In this document: in pieces, positions 10,878 through 20,902 of the stretch | How positions within the stretch are numbered: position 1 is the first letter of the stretch | Layout: the number at the start of each line of letters is the position of its first letter | Source: Saturnia japonica | Taxonomy: Eukaryota; Arthropoda; Insecta; Lepidoptera; Saturniidae | Length of the DNA stretch: 64,000 bases | Assembly (NCBI GenBank): GCA_033032175.1 | Contig: CM065304.1 | Location: 10,664,001-10,728,000, forward strand | Direction of reading: 5' to 3' | The notes under the pieces: model-generated | What the model was told of the DNA's origin: nothing | The model's input: the letters and a program-made list of their open reading frames with translations, nothing else | Databases searched by the model: none | Translations under genes and position numbers: made by a program

Positions 10878-13800
10878 GTGGTGGTTCCGGCTTAGAATTG
10901 GCCCCTCCATCTCTACCCGTGGATGTCGTAAGAGGCGACTAAGGGGGAAAAAAGCTAGGGGATGGGCAGCAGCATCCCCCACTTAAACAACAAAAAGCAA
11001 TATCTGCGCTCGCCAACCCGCATGCCCATCGTGGCGCGTATGGGCAAATCCCCCCAATGAAAACGACAAGAACGACCAGGCCCCCAGTCCCCGGTGGCCC
11101 CGCTATTCCTAGTTTCGGTAGCGGCTATGGTAACGGCGGGGCAGGGGGTGCTAAGAATCCCCGGAAGAGTTCCAGCTACCGACCCCCACGACAACTGGCC
11201 CTGGTAACATATAATAATCGCACTTTGAGGTCTGACGAGAAGATTGTCGAGCTGGAAGAGGAAATAGACAAGTTACACTGGGATCTTATAGGATTATCAG
11301 AAGTCCGAAGAGAGAGTGAGGACACGATAATTATGAAATCAGGTAACTTGTTCTATTACAGGGAGGGTGACCAACAGTCCCTAGGTGGTGTCGGGTTTAT
11401 CGTCCGGAAGTCTCTCATTAACAACATCGTGACCATCGACAGTGTGTCGAGCAGGGTAGCGTACCTGATACTCAGAATATCCAAAAGATATTCGTTGAAG
11501 GTCATACAGGTTTACGCACCGACCTCGGCACACCCTGATGATGAAGTCGAGGTTTTGTATGAGGACATTAGTAGGGCCATACATACCTCGAAAACCCACT
11601 TCACTGTTGTAATGCGAGACTTTAACGCAAAGCTGGGCAAAAGAGATGGTGAAGAGTTGGGAGTGGGGAAATTTTGGTTATGGGCAACGGAACCCTAGGG
11701 GCCAGAGGTTGGCCGATTTTATGGAGAAAGAGGGACTCTTTATGATGAACTCTTTCTCCAGAAGCCACCTCATAGGAAATGGACCTGGATGAGCCCCGAT
11801 GGTTCCACGAAAAATGAGATAGACTTCATCATGACCACGAAGAGACAAATATTCAATGATGTCACTGTGATTCACAGAGTGAAAACGGGCAGTGATCACC
11901 GAATGGTTAGAGGCACATTGAATATCAATCTAAAAATAGAAAGGTCTCGCCTGATGAAGTCTACGCTCCGACCCTCTAATGCTCAACTCCAAAACCCCGA
12001 GAGCTTTCAAGTCGAATTGAAAAACCAATTCGATTGCCTAGATAGTTGCGTCTCCGTAGATGATATTAGTAATAGGCTGGTAGAAACTGTCCATGCGGTT
12101 GGGTCCAAGATCTTTAAAACTCACCGTAGCAATAGAACTCAAAAGATATCATATCAAACTCGAAAACTCATGGCGGATCGGCGTGGTATGGCGCTGCAGT
12201 CTTCCGATGACGCTAAGTCCTATAGGCAGCTCAATAGATCTATTCATAAATTCTTGCGACACGATGTCCGGTCTTACAATACCAAAAGTAATAAAGAGAC
12301 GATAGAGCGGAATAAAGGCTCCAAAGTGTTCGCAAGGAATGCATCTATTGGGCAGAGCCAGTTGACGAAGCTGAAAATGGATGATGGCAGCGTAGCGTCC
12401 ACCAAGCCAGAGGTATTAAGGGAGATCGAAAGGTTCTATGGGCAGTTATATACCTCGTCAACTAAGCCTGTTACCAGCCCGGCTAAAGATCCGAGAGCCG
12501 GGCTGACCCGATACTTTACCGAAGATATCCCCGACATCACCCTGTACGAGATTAGCATGGCCCTTAAGCAGCTTAAGAACAACAAGGCACCGGGTGATGA
12601 CAGAATTACATCACAGCTTATTAAAGAGGGTGGAACACCGGTACTTAAGGTACTGCAGAAGCTCTTTAATTCCGTTATACTCGAGAGTAAAACGCCGGAA
12701 ACGTGGGGCGGCAGCGTGGTGGTACTGTTCTTCAAGAAAGGTTTTAAAACCTTATTGAAGAACTATCGGCCCATCTCGTTGCTGAGCCATGTTTATAAGC
12801 TGTTTTCGAGGGTCATCACGAATCGTTTCGAGCACAATTTTGATGACTTCCAGCCTCCCGAACAAGCCGGTTTCCGAAAAGGCTTTAGCACCGTAGACCA
12901 CATCTATACGCTGCGGCAGATTATACAGAAGACTGAGGAGTATAATCTGCCTTTATGCTTAGCGTTCGTGGACTACGAAAAAGCCTTTGATTCGGTCGAA
13001 ACCTGGGCAGTTTTGCAGTCTTTCCAGCGGTGCCGTATAGACTATCGATATATCGAAGTGTTGAAGTGCTTGTACAACAACGCCACCATGTCGGTCCGAG
13101 TACAGGAGCAGTGCACGAAGACAATTCCTTTGAGAAGAGGCGTTAGACAGGGAGACGTAATATCTCCGAAACTGTTTACCGCCGCTCTAGAGGACGCCTT
13201 CAAGCTCTTGGAATGGCAAGGACTCGGCATCAATGTTAATGGCGAGTACATCACTCACCTTCGATTTGCTGACGACATCGTAGTCATGGCAGAATCGCTG
13301 GAAGATCTTGGCACAATGCTCGATGGCCTCGACAAATTTTCTCAACAGGTGGGCCTTAAAATGAATATGGACAAGACGAAAATCATGTCGAATATCCATG
13401 TGGTACCCACCCCAGTATCAGTAAGAAACTCTTGTCTAGAAGTTTTTGAAGAATATGTCTACCTGGGACAAACAGGCCAGTTAGGTAGGTCCAACTTTGA
13501 AAAAGAGGTCAGTCGACGAATCCATCTCGGCTGGGCAGCGTTCGGGAAACTGCGCGACGTCTTCTCGTCCAAAATACCTCAGTGCCTCAAGACGAAAGTC
13601 TTTGACCAGTGTGTGTTGCCAGTGATGACATACGGCACAGAGACGTGGTCGCTCACTGTGGGCCTCATAAGAAAGCTCAAGGTAGCTCAGCGAGCTATGG
13701 AGAGGGCTATGCTTGGTGTTTCTCTACGAGATCGAATCAGAAATGAGAAGATCCGTAGACAAACTAAGGTAACCGACATAGCCAAAAGGATTAGCAAGTT

Positions 13801-14039
13801 GAAGTGGCAGTGGGCGGGGCACATAGTTCGGAGAACTGACGGCCGTTGGGGCAGAAAGATTCTCGAGTGGAGACCACGCACCGGAAAGCGCAACGTAGGA
13901 CGGCCCCCCACTAGATGGAAAGACGCCATAAGAAAGGTCGCTGGGAGCCGTTGGGTGCAGGCCGCACAAGATCGGTCGCTCTGGAGATCTATGGGGGAGG
14001 CCTATGTTCAGCAGTGGACGTCCTGTGGCTGAAATGATG
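10878..14039 (+). mobile_element. RTE-clade LINE, copy B, apparently full length
   Basis: A 5' UTR of about 180 bases (10878-11056), with the GTGGATGTCGTAAGAGGCGA block typical of lepidopteran RTE elements, is followed by one long polyprotein and a very short tail GAAATGATG. A 7-base direct repeat AAAGGCT at 10871-10877 and 14040-14046 is a candidate target site duplication and fixes both ends. The tail is shorter than in copy A. The RNA would have to be made from an internal promoter in the 5' UTR, as inferred for RTE elements generally. Confidence 0.88.
11057..14032 (+). pseudogene. RTE endonuclease-reverse transcriptase polyprotein with two compensating indels
   Basis: ATG at 11057 and TGA at 14030 lie in the same frame, about 990 codons, a normal RTE length. 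The first 60 residues are Pro/Gly-rich low complexity, followed by the endonuclease (QVYAPTSAH, RDFNAKLG, SDHRM), linker, reverse transcriptase (NNKAPGDDRITS, NYRPISLLS, VDYEKAFDSV, FADD at 13265-13276) and the conserved C-terminus ending WRSMGEAYVQQ. Compared with copy A there is one extra T in a T run at 11672-11675 and one missing C near 11758. The about 85 bases between are read out of frame and hit TAG at 11696-11698, so the gene is split into 11057-11698 and 11789-14032. Without these two homopolymer changes the frame would be whole, so base-calling error is a real alternative to mutation. Low divergence from copy A suggests recent insertion. Confidence 0.9.
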
Positions 14040-14046
14040 AAAGGCT

Positions 14047-14313
14047 ATATGAGTTCACGCTACGATGAGTAAGAACGGAGAAGTAGCCGTGAACGTTAAA
14101 TAATCTGGCAAGATGCAGGCAAGTATGAGAAGTGAGAACAACGATAGGCTACACGACGGCGCACTAATAATAATAATGATTTCAGATTAAAAGTTGATTT
14201 AAGACTTATAACACTCGACACAATATTCTGGTAGTAACTAGGGTCTCATAACAACTGTCATAGAAGGGTATTCGAATAAACATAACACGAGTGAAAACGT
14301 GGGGCACGGCTAG
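14047..14313 (+). mobile_element. Helitron-like element, 3' part
   Basis: Ends GTGGGGCACGGCTAG|T at 14313, the same terminus as the element ending at 20902 (GTGAAAACGTGGGTCACCGCTAG). It also shares GAAGTGAGAACAA. The 5' end is not found to the left; RTE copy B may have been inserted into this element. Confidence 0.5.
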
Positions 14314-14844
14314 TTATAGATATAAAATAAAAAAAAATATAATATGTTACTTAGAAATCAATAGTTTTTAAATTAAAACAACTTAAAATTTTCTTTAATA
14401 TTATTTCATAAATAATATGTTGGAAACCTTAAGCTGGAATAGAGCTTAAATAGCCTGGGCCGTCTGGGTTCACTGTCCCAACACGTTTGACGTATGAGAA
14501 TACACAGAGTGAAGGTCATTGCAGATTATATAGGTACCCTTTGTATAAAGGCAGGAATTATCCCTTGTACTTGAAAAGTTTTTTTCATTAGAATTCAACT
14601 AGATTTGTAACTGTATGACGTATTAATATGCCTAATAGTATTTAGATCAGATTATACTGCGTTGATTATTTACATTGGGTGTTTTGTTTTTGTCAGCTCT
14701 GCATAACCGATTAGGTGTTGAGCTCTACTTTTTATTGAGTTCAGAGTGAATAGTGATGCTTAGCGGATCTATCTTTAGGGTGAACAATTTCACATATAAT
14801 CGTATTTGCGATCGAACAGGATAAGAGAAAAATTAAAAGTACAT
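14314..14844. other. No recognisable feature
   Basis: AT-rich, no gene seen. Confidence 0.5.
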
Positions 14845-14945
14845 AATTCAATTCAGGGCCTAAGAAGGCATGCATTAACGTAACAATACTACTATCGGTT
14901 CGGAGAGCCAGTAAGAAACTTGATCGATCTTATCAACTTTTTCTA
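14845..14945 (-). repeat. LINE 3' UTR fragment, same family as 19571-20157
   Basis: Minus strand reads GTTTCTTACTGGCTCTCCGA, then CCGATAGTAGT and CCTTCTTAGGCCCTGAATTG, matching the 3' UTR at about 20030-20120. Only the tail is present, as expected of a heavily 5'-truncated LINE. Confidence 0.65.
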
Positions 14946-16619
14946 CTGTGTTTTTAATTGCTTACCAATAATAATCATATTTACTTAATTGGACGCAATT
15001 AAGCTATCTTATAGACAGTAAATCCTGCTTGTCATGGTTCTTGAACTGATTCTTGAACTGATTGTCCGGCAAATCAGTAGGATGCTTAGGAATCTTTTAA
15101 TTAGAACCTAACAAAATTATGTAAAAACTTTTATTAGTTTTAACAAGTCTTAAACACGAGATATTGATTTTCAGTATTAAATTTATGCCGATTATTTATA
15201 AATCTAGCTTATCTGAGTTTTTGCGAACATACATTATATTGTCAAGAATATAGAAAGGGAGAAATTAGGCCAGTGTTTTCATTTACAACATCATCTAATG
15301 TTTGTTATTAAGATTTACTATTTACCTAAGCTTGATTATAGAAATAATTTTTAAGGAGACATCGTAGAAAAGCATATGCCTGTAATTTGTTGATGCTAAA
15401 CCTGACTGTTTTTGCATTTCTTAGTGAATGGCTACGGAGATGGAAAAAATGTAACTATCCTATTCTTAAGGATCTTCTTCATGATTTTAGACATATATCT
15501 TGATTACCAGACATAAATTTGGCATAATAACGACGATCAATATGCGTATTGTAATTAAATTTACACTACTACACTACACCCACTACAGTCACTTCGTCGA
15601 TGTGAAAAACATTTTGTAAAGATTTAGCTACAGGATTTTAAATTACGTTACATTTACATATTTACCAAGCAATATCATAATTTATTAGAGTTTTTCAAAG
15701 TACAATTTATACTTGAATAAAGTTACTCGAGAAATCAGATAAATTCAGTACCGGCTTATAAATATATACAAAGCCCTTACATTCTTTTAAGACTATTAAT
15801 AATATTAATTGGTGTAACTTACAAATTGTAAGCAAATCCAAACATTTTAAACGAAAAGGTCAGGCTCTGAAGTTTCCAAATGATTTAGTGTAAATTGTAC
15901 TTCTCTGATTAATTCATTGTAGAAACAAAACGATTAAAGGTTAGGCTAAATAGACAAAGGAGGCATCTACTTTGTCAATTTTAAATTATCTGATTCATAC
16001 TTTAACACCAACTAACAACGTCTTATAAAGTAAAGCTTTAATAGATTTAAATTAAAACGTACGCAAGAAGTTTTGTTCTTATAAATTATAGTGCGGTCGA
16101 CTCATCCAAATTCATTGAAGAGGTTCATATAAATAAATAATTGAATATTTAGCGATGAAGAACACCACCTTGTCCAGCGTGATTACGTTTTGTAATTAAA
16201 CAAAATTTTAGATAAGTCATATAAAAGTTAATAAAAACGTACGTGATCGATGTCTGTACATAGAAAATATATGAGAAAAACTATTATGGGGACCTTTATC
16301 AACGCAGTAGAACCCAAAACAATTTTTGTCTGTTTGTCTGTTTGCCAACGTTTGTTCGCGCTAATCTCAGAAACGGCTTAACCGATGCGGAAACGGTTTT
16401 CTGTAATATATTGTGGTAAGGTTGACTTAACATTTAGTGTTGTTTTATTTTAATCAGTTAATAAATTTTTTTTATATCAATTTAAAAAATCACGTCGAAC
16501 ATTTGTTCGATAAAAATGCTATAAAATAACTGTTCAGTTAAATTGTCTGAAAATTTAGTTAACTATATATTACGGTTTGTAAAATGTTGATGATAAAAGT
16601 TTACATATAATTAAAAACC
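14946..16619. other. No gene; two weak dispersed repeats
   Basis: Positions 15105-15160 (AGAACCTAACAAAATTATGT) match 44690-44745. Positions 16255-16420 contain TCTGTTTGTCTGTTTGCCAA and CTCAGAAACGGCTTAACCGA, standard wording of lepidopteran repeats. Otherwise AT-rich. Confidence 0.45.
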
Positions 16620-17306
16620 CATCTATGATTTTCTTTCTTTTGGTTTGTCGTGTTCCTAGATCAGTCGGTGTATATGCAGTAATAAAGCGGCGTGGTAGGC
16701 ATTCTCATATCAGTGTGTATATATGCAGTATATTTAACGGGTTGGTAGGGATCGCAACCACCATACATATAGTGATAAAGCCATCTATAATTTTCTTTTG
16801 GTATGTCGTGTTCCTAGATCAGTCGGTGTATATGCAGTAATAAAGCGGCGTGGTAGGCATTCTCATATCAGTGTGTATATATGCAGTATATTTAACGGGT
16901 TGGTAGGGATCGCAACCACCATACATATAGTGATAAAGCCATCTATAATTTTCTTTTGGTATGTCGTGTTCCTAGATCAGTCGGTGTATATGCAGTAATA
17001 AAGCGGCGTGGTAGGCATTCTCATATCAGTGTGTATATATGCAGTATATTTAACGGGTTGGTAGGGATCGCAACCACCATACATATAGTGATAAAGCCAT
17101 CTATAATTTTCTTTTGGTATGTCGTGTTCCTAGATCAGTCGGTGTATATGCAGTAATAAAGCGGCGTGGTAGGCATTCTCATATCAGTGTGTATATATGC
17201 AGTATATTTAACGGGTTGGTAGGGATCGCAACCACCATACATATAGTGATAAAGCCATCTATAATTTTCTTTTGGTATGTCGTGTTCCGAGATCAATCGG
17301 TGTATA
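16620..17306 (+). repeat. 158-bp tandem array, four units plus a partial
   Basis: Units begin at 16640, 16798, 16956 and 17114, exactly 158 bases apart and nearly identical; a fifth starts at 17272 and is cut at 17306. Each contains CGTGTTCCTAGATCAGTCGG, TATGCAGTAATAAAGCGGCG and GATCGCAACCACCATACATA. Short open frames within it repeat once per unit and are not genes. Related but diverged units occur near 23.7, 25.8, 28.4, 33.1, 43.2 and 56.4 kb. Confidence 0.93.
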
Positions 17307-17430
17307 TCTATACTAATATTATAAAAAGGAGAGATTTGATTTTTTGTTTGTTTGTAATGGATATTTCCAGCCAGTAACATAGGCGATATTTTAATTTAAT
17401 AATAGTACATTATGGTACAAGTGTGTAATG
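17307..17430 (+). mobile_element. Helitron-like element, 5' end
   Basis: Starts TCTATACTAATATTATAAAA right after an A, cutting the last 158-bp unit between A and T (GTGTATA|TGCAG in the intact unit). This is the Helitron target preference. The matching 3' end, CTAG followed by TGCAGTAATAAAG, is not seen downstream. Confidence 0.6.
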
Positions 17431-17519
17431 TTGGTGATTACCGCTGAGGCGCCATTGAGACCCGAGCCGTTAGGTGAGGCCGTGAGGGTCTTAAGAGAGC
17501 CGAGGACGGTAATCACCAA
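17431..17519. repeat. Inverted repeat, possible hairpin
   Basis: TTGGTGATTACCG at 17431-17443 and its exact reverse complement CGGTAATCACCAA at 17507-17519 enclose 63 bases that are GC-rich for this region. The arms extend with GTGTGTA / TACACAC after a three-base slip. It lies next to the Crypton-like fragment. Confidence 0.75.
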
Positions 17520-17579
17520 TACACACGTGTATCATACGACGTTTTTCAACACACTTGTGAAGAAAGTAATAATAAAAAA

Positions 17580-17696
17580 TCATTTTTCCTTGGAGTTTTC
17601 AGGTAGTAAACTTTGCATAACGTTAAGGGCTTCACATCTTATATCGGGCGGTGTACAACATAAATCATTTTCTTCATAACTAGTACTTGTAGACAT
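17580..17696 (-). pseudogene. Crypton-type recombinase, N-terminal 38 codons
   Basis: The ATG is at 17696 on the minus strand and the frame stops with TGA at 17580-17582. The peptide starts MSTSTSYEENDL and ends MQSLLPENSKEK, the acidic leader and SLLPxxSKEK block seen at the start of insect Crypton recombinases just before the DNA-binding region. Everything after SKEK is missing. Together with 8631-8852 it shows Crypton elements have been active in this genome. The fragment is short, so the assignment is moderate. Confidence 0.55.
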
Positions 17697-18674
17697 TTTA
17701 ATTAATAAATAACTAAAATTTCAACAGTGACAAGGAGTTATGAATTTTTTTTCGCTATGGCGGGAAAAATTAATCAGTTTGCGCGCGCATCTAACAATGG
17801 CGATCGGCCATAGACTAAAGGAATGAGGTTTCTTATTTTTTGGCTTTCCGCAGATAGCGTTTTAGCCACGTATAAAATGAGGAATTTAAAGTTTTCTTTA
17901 TTACAGAGAAAATAAAAGTTATATTTGAGTGAAAGTTTTCTTTATTAAACACTTACAAGTTGAAATTATCTATTTAAATACGAAGTTGTATGAAATGAGC
18001 AAGCAATAGGTACATTAATTTATTTATTCTATTGATCATTATCTTTTTTGTGTCGAAACTATTTTAAGAACAAAGCAACTCGACCAATAAAATAAAAAAA
18101 ACTCTATAACTCACTTGTGAATAATAGCAATGAAAAAGTCACAGTTTGATTACAGGTGTCATTATGTGGCTTATTGCGGTGATATTAGAGCCACTTTATG
18201 AACAAGTGTGTTGAAAAATAATTTATTCTTCATACAAATGTCGATAGTTTTCAACAAAATATAAAAAATTGCCTAAAAAATGCTAACTTCGTGTGTACTT
18301 CTCAAACTATTGGTATTACATAAAAATACTATATACATTGAACGTTCACACTAATATAAATAAAAAAATTCACGAGACAATATACGTAATTATTATAGTT
18401 ATATTAAAATAACTGTTTTTTGTTTAAATAAGTCAAGTAAAACACGGATGGCGAACAAAAAATGATTATGTCCGTATCATCATATGAATCCTTATCCAAA
18501 TCATTTATGATGTTTAAGTAGAAGTAAATTACTTTTTGAATTATTCAAATCAGTACATTCATTTTAAAGTTATTATCAGTATAACAAAATAAAAATTGTC
18601 GCGATATTGCAAACCGCTCAAGGGATACATGGAACAATGCATGTATGTTAGCTGGATAAACAGAAATGCTACTA
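17697..18674. other. No gene; short inverted match to the Crypton flank
   Basis: ACAAGTGTGTTGAAAAA at about 18202-18218 is the reverse complement of a stretch at 17537-17553. The rest is AT-rich without a supported feature. Confidence 0.45.
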
Positions 18675-19080
18675 TCTAAACTAATATTATAAAGTGTATT
18701 AATAAAAAACGATTTTAGGTATGGTTGTAATAATTTATAGACTCAATAATGGGTAAACACAAAAACTACTGAACCGATCTGAGACATTCTTTCTCAAAGC
18801 TACATTATTTATATGCGAACAACATAAGTTTTATTTTTTATTTTCAAAAGAATCAGAATCCTTTATGAAAATTGTGATAATGTAACCCAGGGTATTAAAC
18901 ATTTGCTTAAAATAGAAGTAATTTTAAGTGCGTTGCGAAAATATAATTTCATTCGTATCATGTTATCCTTTTCCAAATAGATACTTTCAAAATCCAGGTT
19001 GATGTAAGTTCACAGGACTTAATTCGAAGAAAGATCTAGACTGTATATCATTACGCTGTTCTGTAGGCGCTAGGCAGTCT
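18675..19080 (+). mobile_element. Helitron-like element, 5' end
   Basis: Starts A|TCTAAACTAATATTATAAAG and continues with AACACAAAAACTACTGAACC, the usual interior wording. The 3' end is uncertain. Confidence 0.5.
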
Positions 19081-19570
19081 TATATATAAAAATTATATTT
19101 GTGTTTTGACAGACTGAGTTGAAACTTTAAACAGTTGTAGTTGACTCCCCGCGTAAAGATTTCTAGCATATTACGATCAACGTATAAATAGGTGACGCGC
19201 AACCCTTATTAATAGCACCCGTATTAATAGTTTGTAAGTAAATTTTTAACAAACAGCTGTTGAGATTTTTGCCATTAAATCGTTTTTTATTACTGAAATC
19301 GATTATATGAGGATTTATATTAAATGTACATATATACAGTTACAGACTGTCTTGTAGAACTTTTTACTTTATTTTCAACAATTTTGAACCGTTTGGACAA
19401 TGCACACCGACAAAGCAGCCGCAGCATTTAAGTTACTGTAACTAAATTTATTAGGATTTCTATAAAATATATACATGTATATACGTATATATTTATACTG
19501 TGGCAGACTTTTTAAACCCTTTATCGTTGAACAAAATTGTAATACACTATTTACAATTATTGCAATTTAC
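19081..19570. other. No recognisable feature
   Basis: AT-rich, no gene or matched repeat. Confidence 0.45.
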
Positions 19571-20157
19571 AATATGAGACCCCGCGAATCACTAAAGAAC
19601 AAGTTCTAGGAATTTAGTATTTTAACTTTTCCCTCCCAACACATCTTTGATAACTTAATTTATGTTCGTAAAAACTTAGACAAGCTGGATTTTGTCAAAG
19701 ATCAGCACAATGTTAATATGTACTAGAAATAGGAATAAATTACTCGTATCGTGTTTTAGACTTAGTAAGACTAATAAAAGTTTTTTATGTAATAGTGTTT
19801 GGTTGTATAACAAGATCCCGAAGCACATTACTGATTTGCCGGACAACAAGTTTAAGGACCATGTCAAGCGGGCTTTACTGTCAAAAGGTTATTATAGGGT
19901 GGATCATTATGTGAATGATAGTGATGTCTGGAAGTGACTCTCTCTCTGTGCATCCACTAAATTATTATTATTGTACCTGTTATATTAACATTTGTACAGT
20001 TGAGAAAAAAAGAAAAACCCTATCGGGTTTCTTACCGGTTCTTCTCGATATCTGGGACTTTTTCCGAACCGGCAGCAGTGTTTTGACGTTCATAAGTGCC
20101 TTCTTAGGGCCTAAATTGAATAAAGATTACTTTGATTTCGATTTGCAAACCTTTTAA
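19571..20157 (+). mobile_element. CR1/jockey-like LINE (family C), 3' end
   Basis: The last part of a pol gene, then a 3' UTR of about 220 bases ending TTGAATAAAGATTACTTTGA. The UTR can form two hairpins: AAACCC-TATC-GGGTTT near 20017-20032 and ACCGGTTC with GAACCGGC at about 20034-20082. Tails of the same family lie at 14845-14945 and 59800-60030, both on the minus strand. Confidence 0.75.
19625..19937 (+). pseudogene. LINE reverse transcriptase, extreme C-terminus
   Basis: The translation shows ILTFPSQHIFDNLIYVRKNL, then after a frameshift near 19725 TRNRNKLLVSCFRLSK, VWLYNKIPKHITDLP and VKRALLSKGYYRVDHYVND, stopping at 19935-19937. This is the typical post-thumb tail of CR1/jockey-group LINE proteins. 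All catalytic parts are missing by 5' truncation. Confidence 0.75.
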
Positions 20158-20902
20158 TCAACGCATGCGGATAAAGAGGCCAAACGACCTATTAATTAAA
20201 AAAAATTGTATTTTGATTTCTATAAAAGTTACACATACACTATCATAAACTGTTTTGTAGATGTTATAGCGCAGAATAATGTCGTAGTACATTATTTTCT
20301 AGGTGAATAATTTTCTTGATTAACCCATCAAGCCATTTTTGAGTTAAATCCAAACATAAAAAAGGCAGTTGGAAGTGAAAGACCTTCCGAACTAATTTTA
20401 TCCGCGTGCGTGTAAATACGCAGCGACCCGCTCGAGGGTGCCAGAGTGGCCGAACCTCAACTCGGGCGGTCGTCGCGAATGCGAAAAGGTCGCGATCTAT
20501 CTTTGGTCCTAAGTGTATCTAAAAAAAGTCCGCAATAGCATATGCCTATCTCTTATACATAAACCACAACAAGGTATTTTGCAAAAAAATTTGTTGAACT
20601 TTAAAAACTTGATTTATGAGCATTATTTTTAGACATGGCATATTAAATAAATAAATAATTGAATGGTTATTATCCTTATGAACAAAAGTTACTTCATCAT
20701 AAAGACAATTTTATGAAATCAAATTTTGCCCTTTATTGCATGTTATTTTGGCACAGCTTAGGAGATAATGAAAAATTAAAATCATTTGTACTTGCGGGAA
20801 GTGAGAACAATACATATGAAAACTATAATATGTAGACACAGGTGGTTGGCGGCGAGATGTTTGTCAGATAAAAACACTGGTGAAAACGTGGGTCACCGCT
20901 AG
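20158..20902 (+). mobile_element. Helitron-like element, 3' end certain, 5' end uncertain
   Basis: Ends GTGGGTCACCGCTAG|T at 20902. The interior has AAAGTCCGCAATAGCATATG and ACTTCATCATAAAGACAATT, shared with 30147-30870 and, inverted, with 45735-45990. A segment near 20435-20475 (GTGCCAGAGTGGCCGAACCT) looks faintly tRNA-like but has no complete fold. Confidence 0.6.

Noticed and set aside
16625..17377. Repeated 66-87 codon open frames
   Set aside because: They repeat once per 158-bp unit and are by-products of the tandem array.
20435..20475. tRNA-like stretch GTGCCAGAGTGGCCGAACCT
   Set aside because: Only a D-arm-like part is visible; no anticodon or T arm follows.
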